The translations under genes were made by a program, and so were the position numbers. This document shows, piece by piece, positions 38,251 through 49,909 of a stretch of 64,000 nucleotides of DNA. The DNA is taken from contig NZ_MQWC01000004.1 in NCBI RefSeq assembly GCF_002954405.1, positions 406,021 through 470,020 on the forward strand. The letters are read 5' to 3'. The notes beneath the pieces were generated by a model that was not told the DNA's origin, made no database searches, and saw only the letters and a program-made list of their open reading frames with translations. This stretch comes from Salinibacter sp. 10B (GTDB lineage Bacteria > Bacteroidota > Rhodothermia > Rhodothermales > Salinibacteraceae). The stretch's first letter is position 1, and every line of letters begins with the position of its first letter.

Positions 38251-39237
38251 ATGGAATATCGTCGCCTGGGTCGCTCCGGCCTCAAAGTCTCTGCCCTCTC
38301 CTACGGCTCCTGGGTCACGTTCGGAGACCAAATCGATACCGACCGCGCGGCCGAGTGCATGCAGATCGCGTATGACCACGGCGTTAATTTCTTTGACAAT
38401 GCAGAAGCATATGCGGGCGGTCAGTCCGAAACCATGATGGGCGAAATCATTCAGGAGAACGGCTGGGACCGCACCGACCTCGTCCTTTCCACTAAGATCT
38501 TCTGGGGCGGCGACGGCCCAAACGACCAAGGCCTCTCTCGAAAGCACATCCTTGAAGGCACGAGAGCCGCTCTGGACCGGCTGCAGACCGACTATGTGGA
38601 CCTTGTCTATTGCCACCGGCCCGACGTGGAAACGCCGATTGAGGAAACGGTGCGGGCAATGAACTACCTTGTGAACCAGGGCTATGCCCACTACTGGGGC
38701 ACGAGTGAATGGAGTGCCCAACAGATCCGCCATGCCTACGAGCTGGCGCGGCGCGAGCATCTGGTGCCTCCCACCATGGAGCAGCCGCAATACAACATGT
38801 TTCACCGCGAACGCGTGGAGCGGGAGTACTCACTTCTCTACGATGACATCGGCCTTGGCACCACGGTGTGGAGCCCCCTCGCGAGTGGCTTGCTCACTGG
38901 CAAGTACAACGACGGCATTCCCGACGACAGCCGTCTCGCCACCGAGGGTTATGAATGGCTGCAAGACCACGTCCTTCTGGAGGAGCGGATCGAAAAAGTA
39001 CAAAAGCTATCCGACGTTGCTGACGACCTTGGATGCGCGACTGCACAACTGGCCCTCGCCTGGTGTCTTCAGACCCCGAATGTGAGCACCGTCATCACGG
39101 GCGCCTCCAAGCCCTCCCAGGTTGAGGAAAATATGCAGGCCCTCGACGTAGCCGATCACCTCGATGCAGAGACGATGGGGCGGATCGAATCTATCCTCGA
39201 CAACGAGCCTGCCGCGAGACCAAATCATCGCGAATAG
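38251..39237 (+). CDS. aldo/keto reductase, potassium-channel beta-subunit-like
   Basis: NADPH-dependent carbonyl reductase of 328 residues. N-terminus [41 protein letters not shown] (catalytic Asp and Tyr), [43 protein letters not shown] and [12 protein letters not shown] are diagnostic of the AKR6/YghZ-like group that includes Kv-channel beta subunits. Natural substrate unknown. The start at 38251 is the family start, downstream of the tRNA-Asp terminator; a longer frame through the tRNA is spurious. It ends 13 bases from the convergent glycosyltransferase. Confidence 0.95.
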   Translation: MEYRRLGRSGLKVSALSYGSWVTFGDQIDTDRAAECMQIAYDHGVNFFDNAEAYAGGQSETMMGEIIQENGWDRTDLVLSTKIFWGGDGPNDQGLSRKHILEGTRAALDRLQTDYVDLVYCHRPDVETPIEETVRAMNYLVNQGYAHYWGTSEWSAQQIRHAYELARREHLVPPTMEQPQYNMFHRERVEREYSLLYDDIGLGTTVWSPLASGLLTGKYNDGIPDDSRLATEGYEWLQDHVLLEERIEKVQKLSDVADDLGCATAQLALAWCLQTPNVSTVITGASKPSQVEENMQALDVADHLDAETMGRIESILDNEPAARPNHRE

Positions 39238-39250
39238 CACACGAGATCGG

Positions 39251-40285
39251 TTACGTGCGTCCTACCGACGGACTCGCCTCCCCAGTGGATTCGTTTTCCG
39301 GTAGGAGGGCCTCTCCCACCACGTAGGAGTCCGGGTCCTCCATTCGGGGCTGGATTACCATTTCTCCAAGAAGACCCGTCGTAAACATTTGGGCCCCGAA
39401 GAGAATGAGAAGCAGGCCCAGCAGGAGTAGAGGCCGATCCCCCAGCGGATTGCCAAACACGAGCTTCTCGATCGAGAGCCAGAGATTGATGACAAACCCG
39501 GCCAGAAAGGTGATCGTACCCAGCCCCCCAAAGAAGTGCATGGGGCGAACCGCAAATCGAGTGAGAAACGTTACGGTCACAAGGTCGAGAAAGCCCTGAA
39601 TAAAGCGCTCGACCCCAAACTTCGTCTCGCCGTATTTCCGAGCATGATGCCTCACCGGCTTTTCGGTGATGCGTGTGTAGCCGGCCCACTTGGCCAGCAG
39701 CGGAATGTAGCGGTGAAGCTCCCCATACACATTCACGCTCTTCACCACCTCGCGCCGGTAGGCCTTCAGCCCACAGTTGAAGTCGTGAAGCGGAAGCCCG
39801 GAGATTAGACGAGTGACCCAATTGAAGAAGCGACTGGGGATGGTTTTGCGGGGCGGGTCCTTGCGGTTTTTCTTCCACCCACTCACAAGATCGTAGCCTT
39901 CCTTCAATCGATCGATGAGCGCCGGAATTTCCGCAGGATCGTCCTGCAGATCCGCATCCATCGTCACCACATACTCGCCCTGCACCCGTTCGAAGCCAAC
40001 CGCCAGCGCCGCCGATTTGCCGTAGTTGCGCTGAAAGCGAAGGCCTGCGAACCGGGGATCCTCTTCATGGAGCGCCTGCACAGCGTCCCAGGTTCCGTCC
40101 CGGGAGCCATCATCGACAATCCAAACCTGATACGAGAGACCTTCTCCGTCGCACGCCGCCCGAATCCGCTCGGCCAGCTCTGGCAGCGACGCCGCCTCCT
40201 CGTACGCAGGAATCACGATCGAGAGGTCTGGGGGAGACTCGGCGTCAGGGTCTGAAGACTGAGGGGACACGTGCTCCACGATCAA
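39251..40285 (-). CDS. GT2 family glycosyltransferase (DPM1/GtrB-like)
   Basis: A 344-residue membrane-anchored enzyme that probably moves a sugar from a nucleotide donor to a polyprenyl phosphate. The GT-A fold begins LSIVIPAYEEAASLPELAER near residue 20, then VDDGSRDGTW, FQRNYGKSAALAVGFE, MDADLQDDPAEIPALID (metal-binding DAD), and DFNCGLKAYRREV. Two membrane helices follow (MHFFGGLGTITFLAGFVINL and LLLLGLLLILFGAQM). Acceptor and sugar cannot be read from sequence. The gene is isolated between the aldo/keto reductase and gyrB. Confidence 0.92.
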   Translation of the reverse strand: MIVEHVSPQSSDPDAESPPDLSIVIPAYEEAASLPELAERIRAACDGEGLSYQVWIVDDGSRDGTWDAVQALHEEDPRFAGLRFQRNYGKSAALAVGFERVQGEYVVTMDADLQDDPAEIPALIDRLKEGYDLVSGWKKNRKDPPRKTIPSRFFNWVTRLISGLPLHDFNCGLKAYRREVVKSVNVYGELHRYIPLLAKWAGYTRITEKPVRHHARKYGETKFGVERFIQGFLDLVTVTFLTRFAVRPMHFFGGLGTITFLAGFVINLWLSIEKLVFGNPLGDRPLLLLGLLLILFGAQMFTTGLLGEMVIQPRMEDPDSYVVGEALLPENESTGEASPSVGRT

Positions 40286-40370
40286 AGAAACAAAACCTTG
40301 CCGTTAAGGATGCCGGCTCCGCAAAGCGGTACAGAATGACCGACGGTTCGCACTCTTCCCGCCGCCCTCG

Positions 40371-42662
<2,292 letters not shown>

Positions 42663-43133
42663 CTACTCAAACCGGTGGGCAATCCTCGTGCAGAACTGTG
42701 CCATCTCTTTCAGCTCCGCATCGGAGAAGGTCTCATCGAACGGACCGCGGACTGCACTGAGGTCGTCCGTCACTTCGTGAAGCCGCTCCTGCCCCTTTTC
42801 GGTAATTCGGTGCATCATCATCCGACGATCTTCTTCCGATCGGCGCCGCTCAACGAGTCCCTGCTCCTCCAACTCATCGACAAGACGCGTTACATCGGGA
42901 CCGCGATCAATCATACGATCGATGATCTCACACCGTGGATATCCCTCCGGTGGCCCCCCATTCAAAATTCGCAGAATGTTGTACTGCGACGAAAGGATGC
43001 CGTGTTCTGAGCAGATGTCATTCAGCCGACCCCGAACTGCCGCGGAGGCAACCAGAAGGCCCAAGATGGCTTCCTGGTCGGGACCGTCGAAGGGCTCAGT
43101 CTGCTGAAGTCGATCTTTGAGGGTTTGAGTCAT
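42663..43133 (-). CDS. MarR-family transcriptional regulator
   Basis: A 155-residue winged-helix regulator. The N-terminal helix starts TQTLKDRLQQTEPFDGPDQE. The DNA-binding part has GILSSQYNILRILNGGPPEG, CEIIDRMIDRGPDVTRLVDE, LEEQGLVERRRSEEDRRM and MMHRITEKGQERL, the family signature including the acidic wing DRR. The ligand and targets are unknown; no obvious efflux or catabolic gene is next to it. The start at 43133 is the ATG before the first helix. It is separated from the histidine kinase by 77 bases on the same strand. Confidence 0.9.
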   Translation of the reverse strand: MTQTLKDRLQQTEPFDGPDQEAILGLLVASAAVRGRLNDICSEHGILSSQYNILRILNGGPPEGYPRCEIIDRMIDRGPDVTRLVDELEEQGLVERRRSEEDRRMMMHRITEKGQERLHEVTDDLSAVRGPFDETFSDAELKEMAQFCTRIAHRFE

Positions 43134-43210
43134 AGCAAACAGAAGTATCACCAAAACCGGTTGCTTGTTTCAACGAAGCACGCTGGTGCATGCCCCCATC
43201 CGTCGTGCAT

Positions 43211-45214
43211 TCACGCGATCTCTGAACTGGAGGCACCAGCAGCAGATGCTTCGATAACGAGCCGAGCGGGGAACTCGAGAGTAAAGGTACTGCCGTCTCC
43301 TTTCCTGCTCTCCACCTCAATCGCTCCCCCAATCAATTCGATTCTTCGCTTCGTGAGTGCTAACCCGAGCCCGGTCCCCTGATGGGTACGGGTGCGTCCT
43401 TCCGATTCCTGCTTGAACGGCTCAAAGAGATCCGTCCGAAAGTCTGCGGCAATGCCGATGCCGGTATCAGCAACGGCAATGCGGACCCCCGAGGCGGCCG
43501 GCTCTACCGTCACGTCCACTCGTCCCTCATCGGTAAACTTGATTGCATTGTGAACGAGCGTGCTTACACTGCGGCGCAGGAGCACTCGGTCGGTGCGCAG
43601 CGCGATCGCTCCCTGCGTGTCCATGCGGATCGGGAGCCCTTTCTCCGATGCGAAGGGGCGATGCTCGTTCACAACCTCACGGAGAAGCGATGCAATGTGC
43701 ACCCGTTCTTCGCTCACCCGAATCGTCCCGGAGTCAAGTTTCGCCATGTCGAGTACGGCCTGGAGGGTTCGGGACAGCCGCTTTCCACTCTGCTGAATGT
43801 GGGTGGCAAACTCCGTATGGTCGATGTCTGGCTCCTCCACGATGAGCTCCGCATACCCGATGATGCTGGTAACCGGCGTGCGAAGCTCGTGACTCATGTT
43901 GTTGAGGAGACTCGACTTAAGGCGGGCCATGTTCTCGGCTTCCTCCTTCGCCTGGAGGAGCTCTTTTTCCCGTTTCTTCCGCTCGGTGATGTTACGAAGA
44001 GCCACGACTTCAACGTCGCGGTCGGCGAGATCCACTTCCTTTTCCTCAATCTCTACCGGAAAGCGGTCCCCTCGTTTTGGTACCATCACGGATTCGTAGG
44101 GAGATGTCGTCCGCTCCATAGTCCCTTCGGGGCTGGAATTGTGGGTTGCATCTGAAAAGATCGTTCCCACGTCGCATCCGAGAAGCTCTTGACGACTATA
44201 GCCACTCATGTCCGTGAGAGCCCGATTGACGTCGAGAATCTTCCCATTCTCATGCAGAAGAATGCCCTCGAACGTGGCTTCAGCCAGTCGCCGAAATCGC
44301 GCTCGACTTTCTGTGAGTTGCTGAGTGCGACGTCGCACTGCGACCCGAAGGGTAAAGACCACCGTTGCGGCTAGTATTGCCCCGGCAATGATAAGGATGA
44401 TAATGCTCTGATAGTAGCCCGACATGAAACTCGTTTCCTCCAAGTCGACCTGGTCACGGGGCAGAACCTGATAGGCGTCGTCGTAGGGAGCCGACCGGTC
44501 GTGCTGACTAAGCACACCCGTCACGGCGATCTCCGCTCCAGGCCCGAAGGAGCTAAGGTCAATCTCATCGAGCCGTCGGTTGGGAACAAAGACCGCGAGT
44601 CGGGCCTCTGCATTCTCGGCCTCGTCTTCAAGGAGGACGTACTGCCCCCCATCATTGGTACGGTTTACGATCACTTTTCCTCGCACGCGAACCAGACGCC
44701 CCTCGTACGACTCACCGGCGGCAGCCGTCACGGGTAACGGTACCGGCGAGGGATAGTCGGTCATGGTCGCCACGCGTCGATAATCAAGGCCCCGAATCCG
44801 CGTAAGACCGTACTGGTGTTCTACGACGCCTCGTACCAGCAGACTGTCGCCTCGTCGCACATTCGGTCCCTCGGGCAACTGCACGGCAAGCCCTGCCGTC
44901 GCGTCCTGCATAAAAATCAGGGAGGAATCTGGAAGTGCCCCGGGGCGCACCAGCGCACGCCCTTGAACGAGCACCGTATCCCCAATCCGATCAGGAACCG
45001 AATTCTCGTCAGCATCGGTTCGCACCTGTTCGATTGGAGAGGCGTGCACCGTTGCCAGGGAATCAAGATTCCGCGCTCCGTCCCTCTGGCCCGCCTCGGA
45101 CAAAGACACGACTCCTCCCATCGTGAACACGCATAGGACCCCTGCGAACACTGTACGCACCCCGGTCTGCCATTCGTGTCGGTGCAATTCCCGCAAAAGG
45201 GACAAGGGATCCAT
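43211..45214 (-). CDS. PAS-containing sensor histidine kinase with extracytoplasmic OB-fold sensor
   Basis: A 667-residue membrane kinase. After an N-terminal hydrophobic segment (TVFAGVLCVFTMGGVVSL) come two repeated OB-fold-like modules at about 75-150 and 165-260 (DTVLVQGRALVRPGALPDSS with IFMQDATAGLAVQLPEG; RLVRVRGKVIV with QYVLLEDEAENAEARL). A membrane helix follows at about 268-290, then a PAS domain (about 300-400), HisKA with the phosphate-accepting His near 441 (NMSHELRTPVTSIIGY), and HATPase (NAIKFTDEGR, ADTGIGIAADF, GTGLGLALTKRRI). No response regulator is adjacent, so the partner is unknown. Confidence 0.88.
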   Translation of the reverse strand: MDPLSLLRELHRHEWQTGVRTVFAGVLCVFTMGGVVSLSEAGQRDGARNLDSLATVHASPIEQVRTDADENSVPDRIGDTVLVQGRALVRPGALPDSSLIFMQDATAGLAVQLPEGPNVRRGDSLLVRGVVEHQYGLTRIRGLDYRRVATMTDYPSPVPLPVTAAAGESYEGRLVRVRGKVIVNRTNDGGQYVLLEDEAENAEARLAVFVPNRRLDEIDLSSFGPGAEIAVTGVLSQHDRSAPYDDAYQVLPRDQVDLEETSFMSGYYQSIIILIIAGAILAATVVFTLRVAVRRRTQQLTESRARFRRLAEATFEGILLHENGKILDVNRALTDMSGYSRQELLGCDVGTIFSDATHNSSPEGTMERTTSPYESVMVPKRGDRFPVEIEEKEVDLADRDVEVVALRNITERKKREKELLQAKEEAENMARLKSSLLNNMSHELRTPVTSIIGYAELIVEEPDIDHTEFATHIQQSGKRLSRTLQAVLDMAKLDSGTIRVSEERVHIASLLREVVNEHRPFASEKGLPIRMDTQGAIALRTDRVLLRRSVSTLVHNAIKFTDEGRVDVTVEPAASGVRIAVADTGIGIAADFRTDLFEPFKQESEGRTRTHQGTGLGLALTKRRIELIGGAIEVESRKGDGSTFTLEFPARLVIEASAAGASSSEIA

Positions 45215-45815
45215 GGGGTCGAAACAGATGCCGGAAAAGAACGAGCAGCGGGAAACCGATGGGACAAAGACTGCGGGCTAAGAAACCGACTCTACCTATT
45301 ACCGGCGATCCCAAACCGGAGTTCGGTATCACCAAAATCTACAATCGGCGCTCCTACAGCCCCAAATCTCTCCTCTCAAGAGGGAAAATAGCGTTGGACT
45401 TTTCCCCTTTCTCCCTCCTCTCCGGTTTTCCTGTAGGTCGCAGACGCTTTTTCATGGCCTGCCGTTGGTGCCCAAGACTCGTCCTGTACCGAACCCAATG
45501 AGACTTATGAGACAACGACGGATGCATACGCTCACTCAACGAGTTCCCGCGTCCCCTGGCCTTCGTCCTTTTATACACAAGCTCAGAACTCGACACGGAA
45601 ACCAATCTTCGGAATCCTGATCCATCTCAACGCACTGCTACACGACGGCATCCGCCAAGAGTACTGCAGTGCATCAATTCTTCACGAAGTCGCTATAGAC
45701 GCACAATCGACCGGATCCTTGAGGATTGAACTCAACAAATGAGGGGGACGAAGGACTGCATCTTGGTTTTCTCCGATCAGCCTCCTATCATTGGAAGTGC
45801 GACATTGTTCTGACA
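45215..45815. other. intergenic region between sensor kinase and cobalamin riboswitch
   Basis: About 600 bases with only random-looking open frames. It must contain the promoter for the riboswitch RNA and the kinase promoter. No terminator, tRNA or repeat was seen. Confidence 0.35.
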
Positions 45816-46140
45816 CACGCCGCGGGTTCTTGCACCGGCCGTGCCGGTCAAGATGAAAAGGGAACACCAGTGACGTCGGAGGTGGGTTTCGATCGTCGAA
45901 GAACGAATTGGACACAGATTCGTCATTCGCTTTCGGAATGTGCCAACGACCAGTCTGGGGCTGTACCCGCAACTGTAAGCTGAACTGGGCCGATGCGCTC
46001 TGCAGCGCGGCTCCACTGTTCCGGCGGAGTCTCTTCACCCGAAGACGCTCCCCGGCTTGGGAAGGAGACGCGCTCGTAGAATTGGCTTCACTCTCAAATG
46101 AGAGTCGTTCAGCAAGCCAGGAGACCTGCCTGCGCGCGTG
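45816..46140 (+). promoter_or_regulatory. cobalamin (vitamin B12) riboswitch aptamer
   Basis: Senses adenosylcobalamin or a related cobalamin in the leader of the btuB-like gene. Conserved elements in order: P1 arm CACGCCGCG (45816) pairing with CGCGCGTG near 46140; GCCGGT and AAAAGGGAACACCAGTG (the GGGAA segment); GGGGCTGTACCCGCAACTGT (the CCCGCAACTGTAA-like segment); GAAGACGC; and AGCAAGCCAGGAGACCTGCC at 46111-46130, the classic B12 box. At about 325 bases it is longer than many members (about 200), because of enlarged peripheral stems. Confidence 0.95.
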
Positions 46141-46310
46141 ACGAGGGTGTCGATCGGTCATCACTCTGTCCCGGTCGATACGCCTCTCACCGCCAACCAC
46201 CTCCGGGAGCTGAGGTATGGGGCGTGCTGCATCTTGTGATCCGTCCTCGCTCTGGATTCGCCCTGTCCGTGGCAATCCAAGCCGCGTGCGGTCCCCGTAC
46301 AGCCGCCCGA

Positions 46311-46340
46311 ACCTCACAACTGAGGTGAGGGCTTTTTCTT
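46311..46340 (+). terminator. riboswitch expression platform: hairpin and T-run abutting the btuB ATG
   Basis: A stem CCTCAC/GTGAGG (46312-46317 and 46325-46330, loop AACTGAG), followed by GCTTTTTCTT, ends directly before the ATG at 46341. The right arm GAGGTGAGG is also a Shine-Dalgarno-like sequence 10 bases from the ATG. The same hairpin could therefore terminate transcription and hide the ribosome site when cobalamin is plentiful. Confidence 0.75.
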
Positions 46341-48293
46341 ATGGCTGCCGTGCTGTACCGCACCGTTTTACTTCTGGGAATTCTTCTGGCGTTCTGCACT
46401 TCGTTGACCTCCGCCCAGTCTATAGCGGTGGACACCGTGCAGGTCGACACGGGACGGGTGGAGTGGGAGCGTGCGCTTCCGCCCCTCACGGTTACGGCCA
46501 GCCGAATTCCAACTTCGCCCGCCAAGGCCCCGGCCCGTGTCACGGTACTAGACTCTACCGCTCTCGCTCGGACCGGTGCTGCGTCCGTCGCAGATGCTCT
46601 TGAAGCCCGCGCGGCCCTTTACGTCCGACGATACGGAGCCCACGGCCTCGCCACTCCTGCCCTCCGCGGAACCGGTGCGTCCCAGACGGCCCTTCTTCTA
46701 AACGGGCAGAGCATGTCCAATCCCCAACTGGGACACTTGGACCTTTCCCTTCTGCCCACGGTTCTCCTCCGCTCCGTAGAGGTGATGCACGGCCCGGCGT
46801 CCCCTCTTCATGGCTCCGATGGCCTGGGAGGCGCCATTCACCTCCATACCCTGCGCCCCCAGTCCTCCGTCCAGGTGCGAGGTACGCTGCATGCCGGCGC
46901 GTTCGGCGCCCGGGGCGGCAGTTTGCTCGTGGGAGGCCCCCTTTCGAAAAGCACGTCCGTGCTGCTAGCTGCCGACTACCAGTCGACAGACGGTGACTTT
47001 CCGTATCTCGACGAGGGTCACTTCCCCCCTCAAACAGTGCGACGGAAAAATGCCGATCGGGTCCAGCACTCCGTGTTTGGCAGCGTAGAATCGCAGGGCG
47101 ACACCCATCGCTTCCGAGTGTCCGGATGGGCGGGCTGGTCGGAGCGCGGCCTCCCTCCGGCCTCTTCCACTGCGCCTACGCACGAGCGACAATGGGATAC
47201 GCAGCTTCGGCTCTGGGCGGAAGACCGCATTCCGATGGGGGACGGAACCCTCACGCTCCAGGGCATGACTCAACATACCCGCATCCGGTACACCAATCCA
47301 GCGCAAGAACTCGACCAGACCGGACGCACCTGGACCCACTCGCTCGACGCAACTGGGCGTACGCCGGTTACAGACCACTGGACGACCGTTGGTGGAGTCT
47401 CCGGAAGCATCGCACAGGCCTTCCATCCTCGACTCGATGCTCCTGCCCACCAAGAACGTCTGTCCGCTTTTGCCGAGGGCACCGGGCGCTACAGCCGGCT
47501 CCGTCTCTACCCGGCCCTTCGTGCCGACACGTACTGGATGCCTGGAGGGCAAACCCGTATGGCTTTCAATCCGCGTCTGGGACTTAACTGGCCGCCCGTG
47601 CCGAGTTGGCCTACGCTCCGCCTGAAAGCCCAGATCGGACGCGCGTTCCGGGTGCCCACCTTCAACGACCGATACTGGGAACCCGGCGGCAATCCCGACC
47701 TGCGACCGGAACGGAGCTGGGGGGGCGACCTCGGACTGTGGATTGATCATTCTCGGGGCCACGTCGAGCTGACGACCTTCGGGCACCGGCGTCAGGACCA
47801 GATTGTCTGGCGGCCAACGGGCAACGGCTACTGGGCTCCTGTAAATGTGGGCCGTGTTCGGGCTCTCGGCAGTGAGCTTTCCGGCGCTTGGGGCTGGATG
47901 CCCACTCCGAATACGACCCTCGACGTGGGATTCAAATACACGTTTACCGATGCCCGTAACCGGTCGACTCCCCGTTCCAGCTCGTACAACGAACGGGTCC
48001 GATACGTCCCTCGCGACCAAATGAAGGTCTACTCAACCGTTTCCTGGGGTCCTGCCGCCCTAACGATCAATGCTCGCTACACGGGCCGTCGTCCCCTCAC
48101 CAGCGACGGCCGCCAGTTCCTGAATGCGCACGTACTGACCCGGACCCGACTCCAACTTGAACACTCTCTGTCCGACGTCCGCTTCGCGCTGTCCGTGGAC
48201 ATCGAGAATGTCTTTGACACCGACTATCGGAGTATTGGGAACCACCCGATGCCCCCCCGACACGCCCAATTTCGACTTCTCATTGCGCCCTAA
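46341..48293 (+). CDS. btuB: TonB-dependent vitamin B12 receptor (BtuB-like)
   Basis: Outer-membrane beta-barrel for uptake of a large substrate, inferred to be cobalamin from the riboswitch in its leader. 650 residues: signal peptide MAAVLYRTVLLLGILLAF to SAQS, then a plug domain (TVTASRIPTSPAKAPARVTV, ALRGTGASQTALLLNGQSM, VEVMHGPASPLHGSDGLGGA), then a barrel with the C-terminal IENVFDTDYRSIGNHPMPPR motif of this receptor family. The start follows the terminator hairpin directly. The BtuG-like lipoprotein follows 46 bases later and is probably co-transcribed. Confidence 0.93.
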   Translation: MAAVLYRTVLLLGILLAFCTSLTSAQSIAVDTVQVDTGRVEWERALPPLTVTASRIPTSPAKAPARVTVLDSTALARTGAASVADALEARAALYVRRYGAHGLATPALRGTGASQTALLLNGQSMSNPQLGHLDLSLLPTVLLRSVEVMHGPASPLHGSDGLGGAIHLHTLRPQSSVQVRGTLHAGAFGARGGSLLVGGPLSKSTSVLLAADYQSTDGDFPYLDEGHFPPQTVRRKNADRVQHSVFGSVESQGDTHRFRVSGWAGWSERGLPPASSTAPTHERQWDTQLRLWAEDRIPMGDGTLTLQGMTQHTRIRYTNPAQELDQTGRTWTHSLDATGRTPVTDHWTTVGGVSGSIAQAFHPRLDAPAHQERLSAFAEGTGRYSRLRLYPALRADTYWMPGGQTRMAFNPRLGLNWPPVPSWPTLRLKAQIGRAFRVPTFNDRYWEPGGNPDLRPERSWGGDLGLWIDHSRGHVELTTFGHRRQDQIVWRPTGNGYWAPVNVGRVRALGSELSGAWGWMPTPNTTLDVGFKYTFTDARNRSTPRSSSYNERVRYVPRDQMKVYSTVSWGPAALTINARYTGRRPLTSDGRQFLNAHVLTRTRLQLEHSLSDVRFALSVDIENVFDTDYRSIGNHPMPPRHAQFRLLIAP

Positions 48294-48339
48294 CGGCGCT
48301 CTTCCGTTGTTCTCTTCCTTCACACCCCTTGCTTTTTCA

Positions 48340-49455
48340 ATGCCCCTTCGACGTCTTCTCGTTCTTGTTGTCTGCACCTTCTCCCTCCTCCTCTCCGGCT
48401 GTGACTTGTTGGGGGCCGACGACTCCGGCGCCCCACCCCCGGTCACGTCTGGCGTATACATTGCCAATGCTGGTGGCTTCGGCAACCAAAACAGTAGCTA
48501 TACAGTCTATGACCCCTCTACCGACGATCGACTTCGAATTCCCCCCGACCGGACGGGCTTCGCCTCCTACATCCAAAGTCTGACGGTCCACGATGACCGT
48601 GTCTACCTCCTCTTCGGAGAAACAAATAGCGTCGGGGTGTTCGACGTGGAGTCCAACGAGCAGATCGCTCAAATTTCCGGCCTCCGCAATCCGCGCTACC
48701 TGGACGTACACGAAAATACCGCTTACGTCTCCGGCCAAGACTATCGCTCTCCCATCGCCCCAAAGCTGTACCAGATCAACCTCTCGACCAATACGCTCGT
48801 CGACTCGGTCGACGTGGGCGGCTCCCCCGAGGACGTGCTTGCCACCAGTGAGCGTGTATACGTCGCCCTTGGCGGACAGGACGGGTCGGTGGCTGCCGTA
48901 AATCGATCGGACCTGACAGTCGAGCAGAAACTTCCCATGAACTGTGACGCGCCCCGTTCGCTGGCAATGGACCAGCAAGATGAACTTCTGGTCTTCTGTA
49001 CGGGATCAACGATTTACGACGAAAACTTCAACGTAGAGGACCGCACAGATGGAGCCATTCGGGTCGTGGACCCATCGAATGGCAACATTACCACTCAGAT
49101 CCCACTCGACACGATGCTGACCTCCGTTTCGCAGGGACAGCGCGTCTTTTACGCTTCGCGGTCGGACGAAGCGTACGCTGTACTGGCCGACCAGTCCATC
49201 CTTCGCTTCGATGCAGCCGAAAACTCGATAACGGATCAGTTCGACGCTTCGGGCATGCCCATTGGAACGCTCGGATATGATGCCGTCGAGGAGCGTCTCT
49301 ACGTCGGCCGTGCCGCCTCCGATGTTTTCGGGGCCAGTGGCACAATTACGGTGCATCGCCGGAATGGGGAACAAGTTGGCGCCTTCGACGCTGGCGGCAC
49401 TCAGCGACCGGGGATTGCCCCCACTGACATTTCGTTCCGCCGAACCGGCCCGTGA
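48340..49455 (+). CDS. surface lipoprotein with beta-propeller repeats, BtuG-like
   Basis: A 371-residue lipoprotein with signal peptide and lipobox (LLLSGC, lipidated C21). The mature part consists of repeated propeller blades with motifs such as SLTVHDDRVYLLFGETNSVG, YLDVHENTAYVSGQ, VLATSERVYVALGGQDGSV and RSLAMDQQDELLVFC, a YncE/DUF5074-type pattern. In Bacteroides, the beta-propeller lipoprotein BtuG sits beside BtuB and captures cobalamin with very high affinity. Position after a riboswitch-controlled BtuB suggests the same role, but this is inference. The start at 48340 is the ATG at the signal peptide. Confidence 0.8.
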   Translation: MPLRRLLVLVVCTFSLLLSGCDLLGADDSGAPPPVTSGVYIANAGGFGNQNSSYTVYDPSTDDRLRIPPDRTGFASYIQSLTVHDDRVYLLFGETNSVGVFDVESNEQIAQISGLRNPRYLDVHENTAYVSGQDYRSPIAPKLYQINLSTNTLVDSVDVGGSPEDVLATSERVYVALGGQDGSVAAVNRSDLTVEQKLPMNCDAPRSLAMDQQDELLVFCTGSTIYDENFNVEDRTDGAIRVVDPSNGNITTQIPLDTMLTSVSQGQRVFYASRSDEAYAVLADQSILRFDAAENSITDQFDASGMPIGTLGYDAVEERLYVGRAASDVFGASGTITVHRRNGEQVGAFDAGGTQRPGIAPTDISFRRTGP

Positions 49456-49511
49456 TGCCCCTCGGTGCCGACTCCCTGTCATCGTCCGTTCTATTCACGA
49501 CCCCCGCATCG

Positions 49512-49721
49512 ATGATGACAATCGACCGCTGCTACTGCTATCAGCAGACGTTTGCTGACCTAAAAACGGTGGCGGAGGAAACGGGAGCGGACTCAGTGCA
49601 CGCCCTGCAGTCCCACGTAACCTTTGGCGAAAATTGCCAGCTCTGTCATCCGTACGTCCGCCGAATGATGGAAACGGGGGAAACCGTATTCCATGAGGTA
49701 CTGGAAGACGGAGAAGCGTGA
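49512..49721 (+). CDS. small BFD-type [2Fe-2S]-binding protein
   Basis: A 69-residue protein whose Cys arrangement matches the bacterioferritin-associated ferredoxin (BFD) domain: C7-Y-C9 near the N-terminus and C42-x2-C45 near the C-terminus, with a helical middle (TFADLKTVAEETGADSV). It could be an electron carrier. An in-frame ATG at 49455 overlaps the previous stop codon (TGATG); the start at 49512 was preferred because the domain begins there. It is probably the last gene of the btuB unit, so a role in cobalamin reduction or in iron handling are both open. Confidence 0.6.
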   Translation: MMTIDRCYCYQQTFADLKTVAEETGADSVHALQSHVTFGENCQLCHPYVRRMMETGETVFHEVLEDGEA

Positions 49722-49909
49722 TGGCCTCCGCTCCCTTCGTGGTCCCTTGCCCCTCGGCTTCCGAACCTCCAATGCCCTGTATGATCAGGTAAGAAGTCGA
49801 GGGGCGCCCCCGGGCCGGTACCTGTAGTCGCGTCGTGCCTGTTTGACGACCCTCTTATCGCTTCACCCGTAGAATTAGGGATTCGCCCCCTCGACAACCT
49901 CGATGTTTT

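Noticed and set aside
45682..46317. Minus-strand 211-residue frame upstream of btuB
   Set aside because: It is antisense to the cobalamin riboswitch and has no family resemblance.
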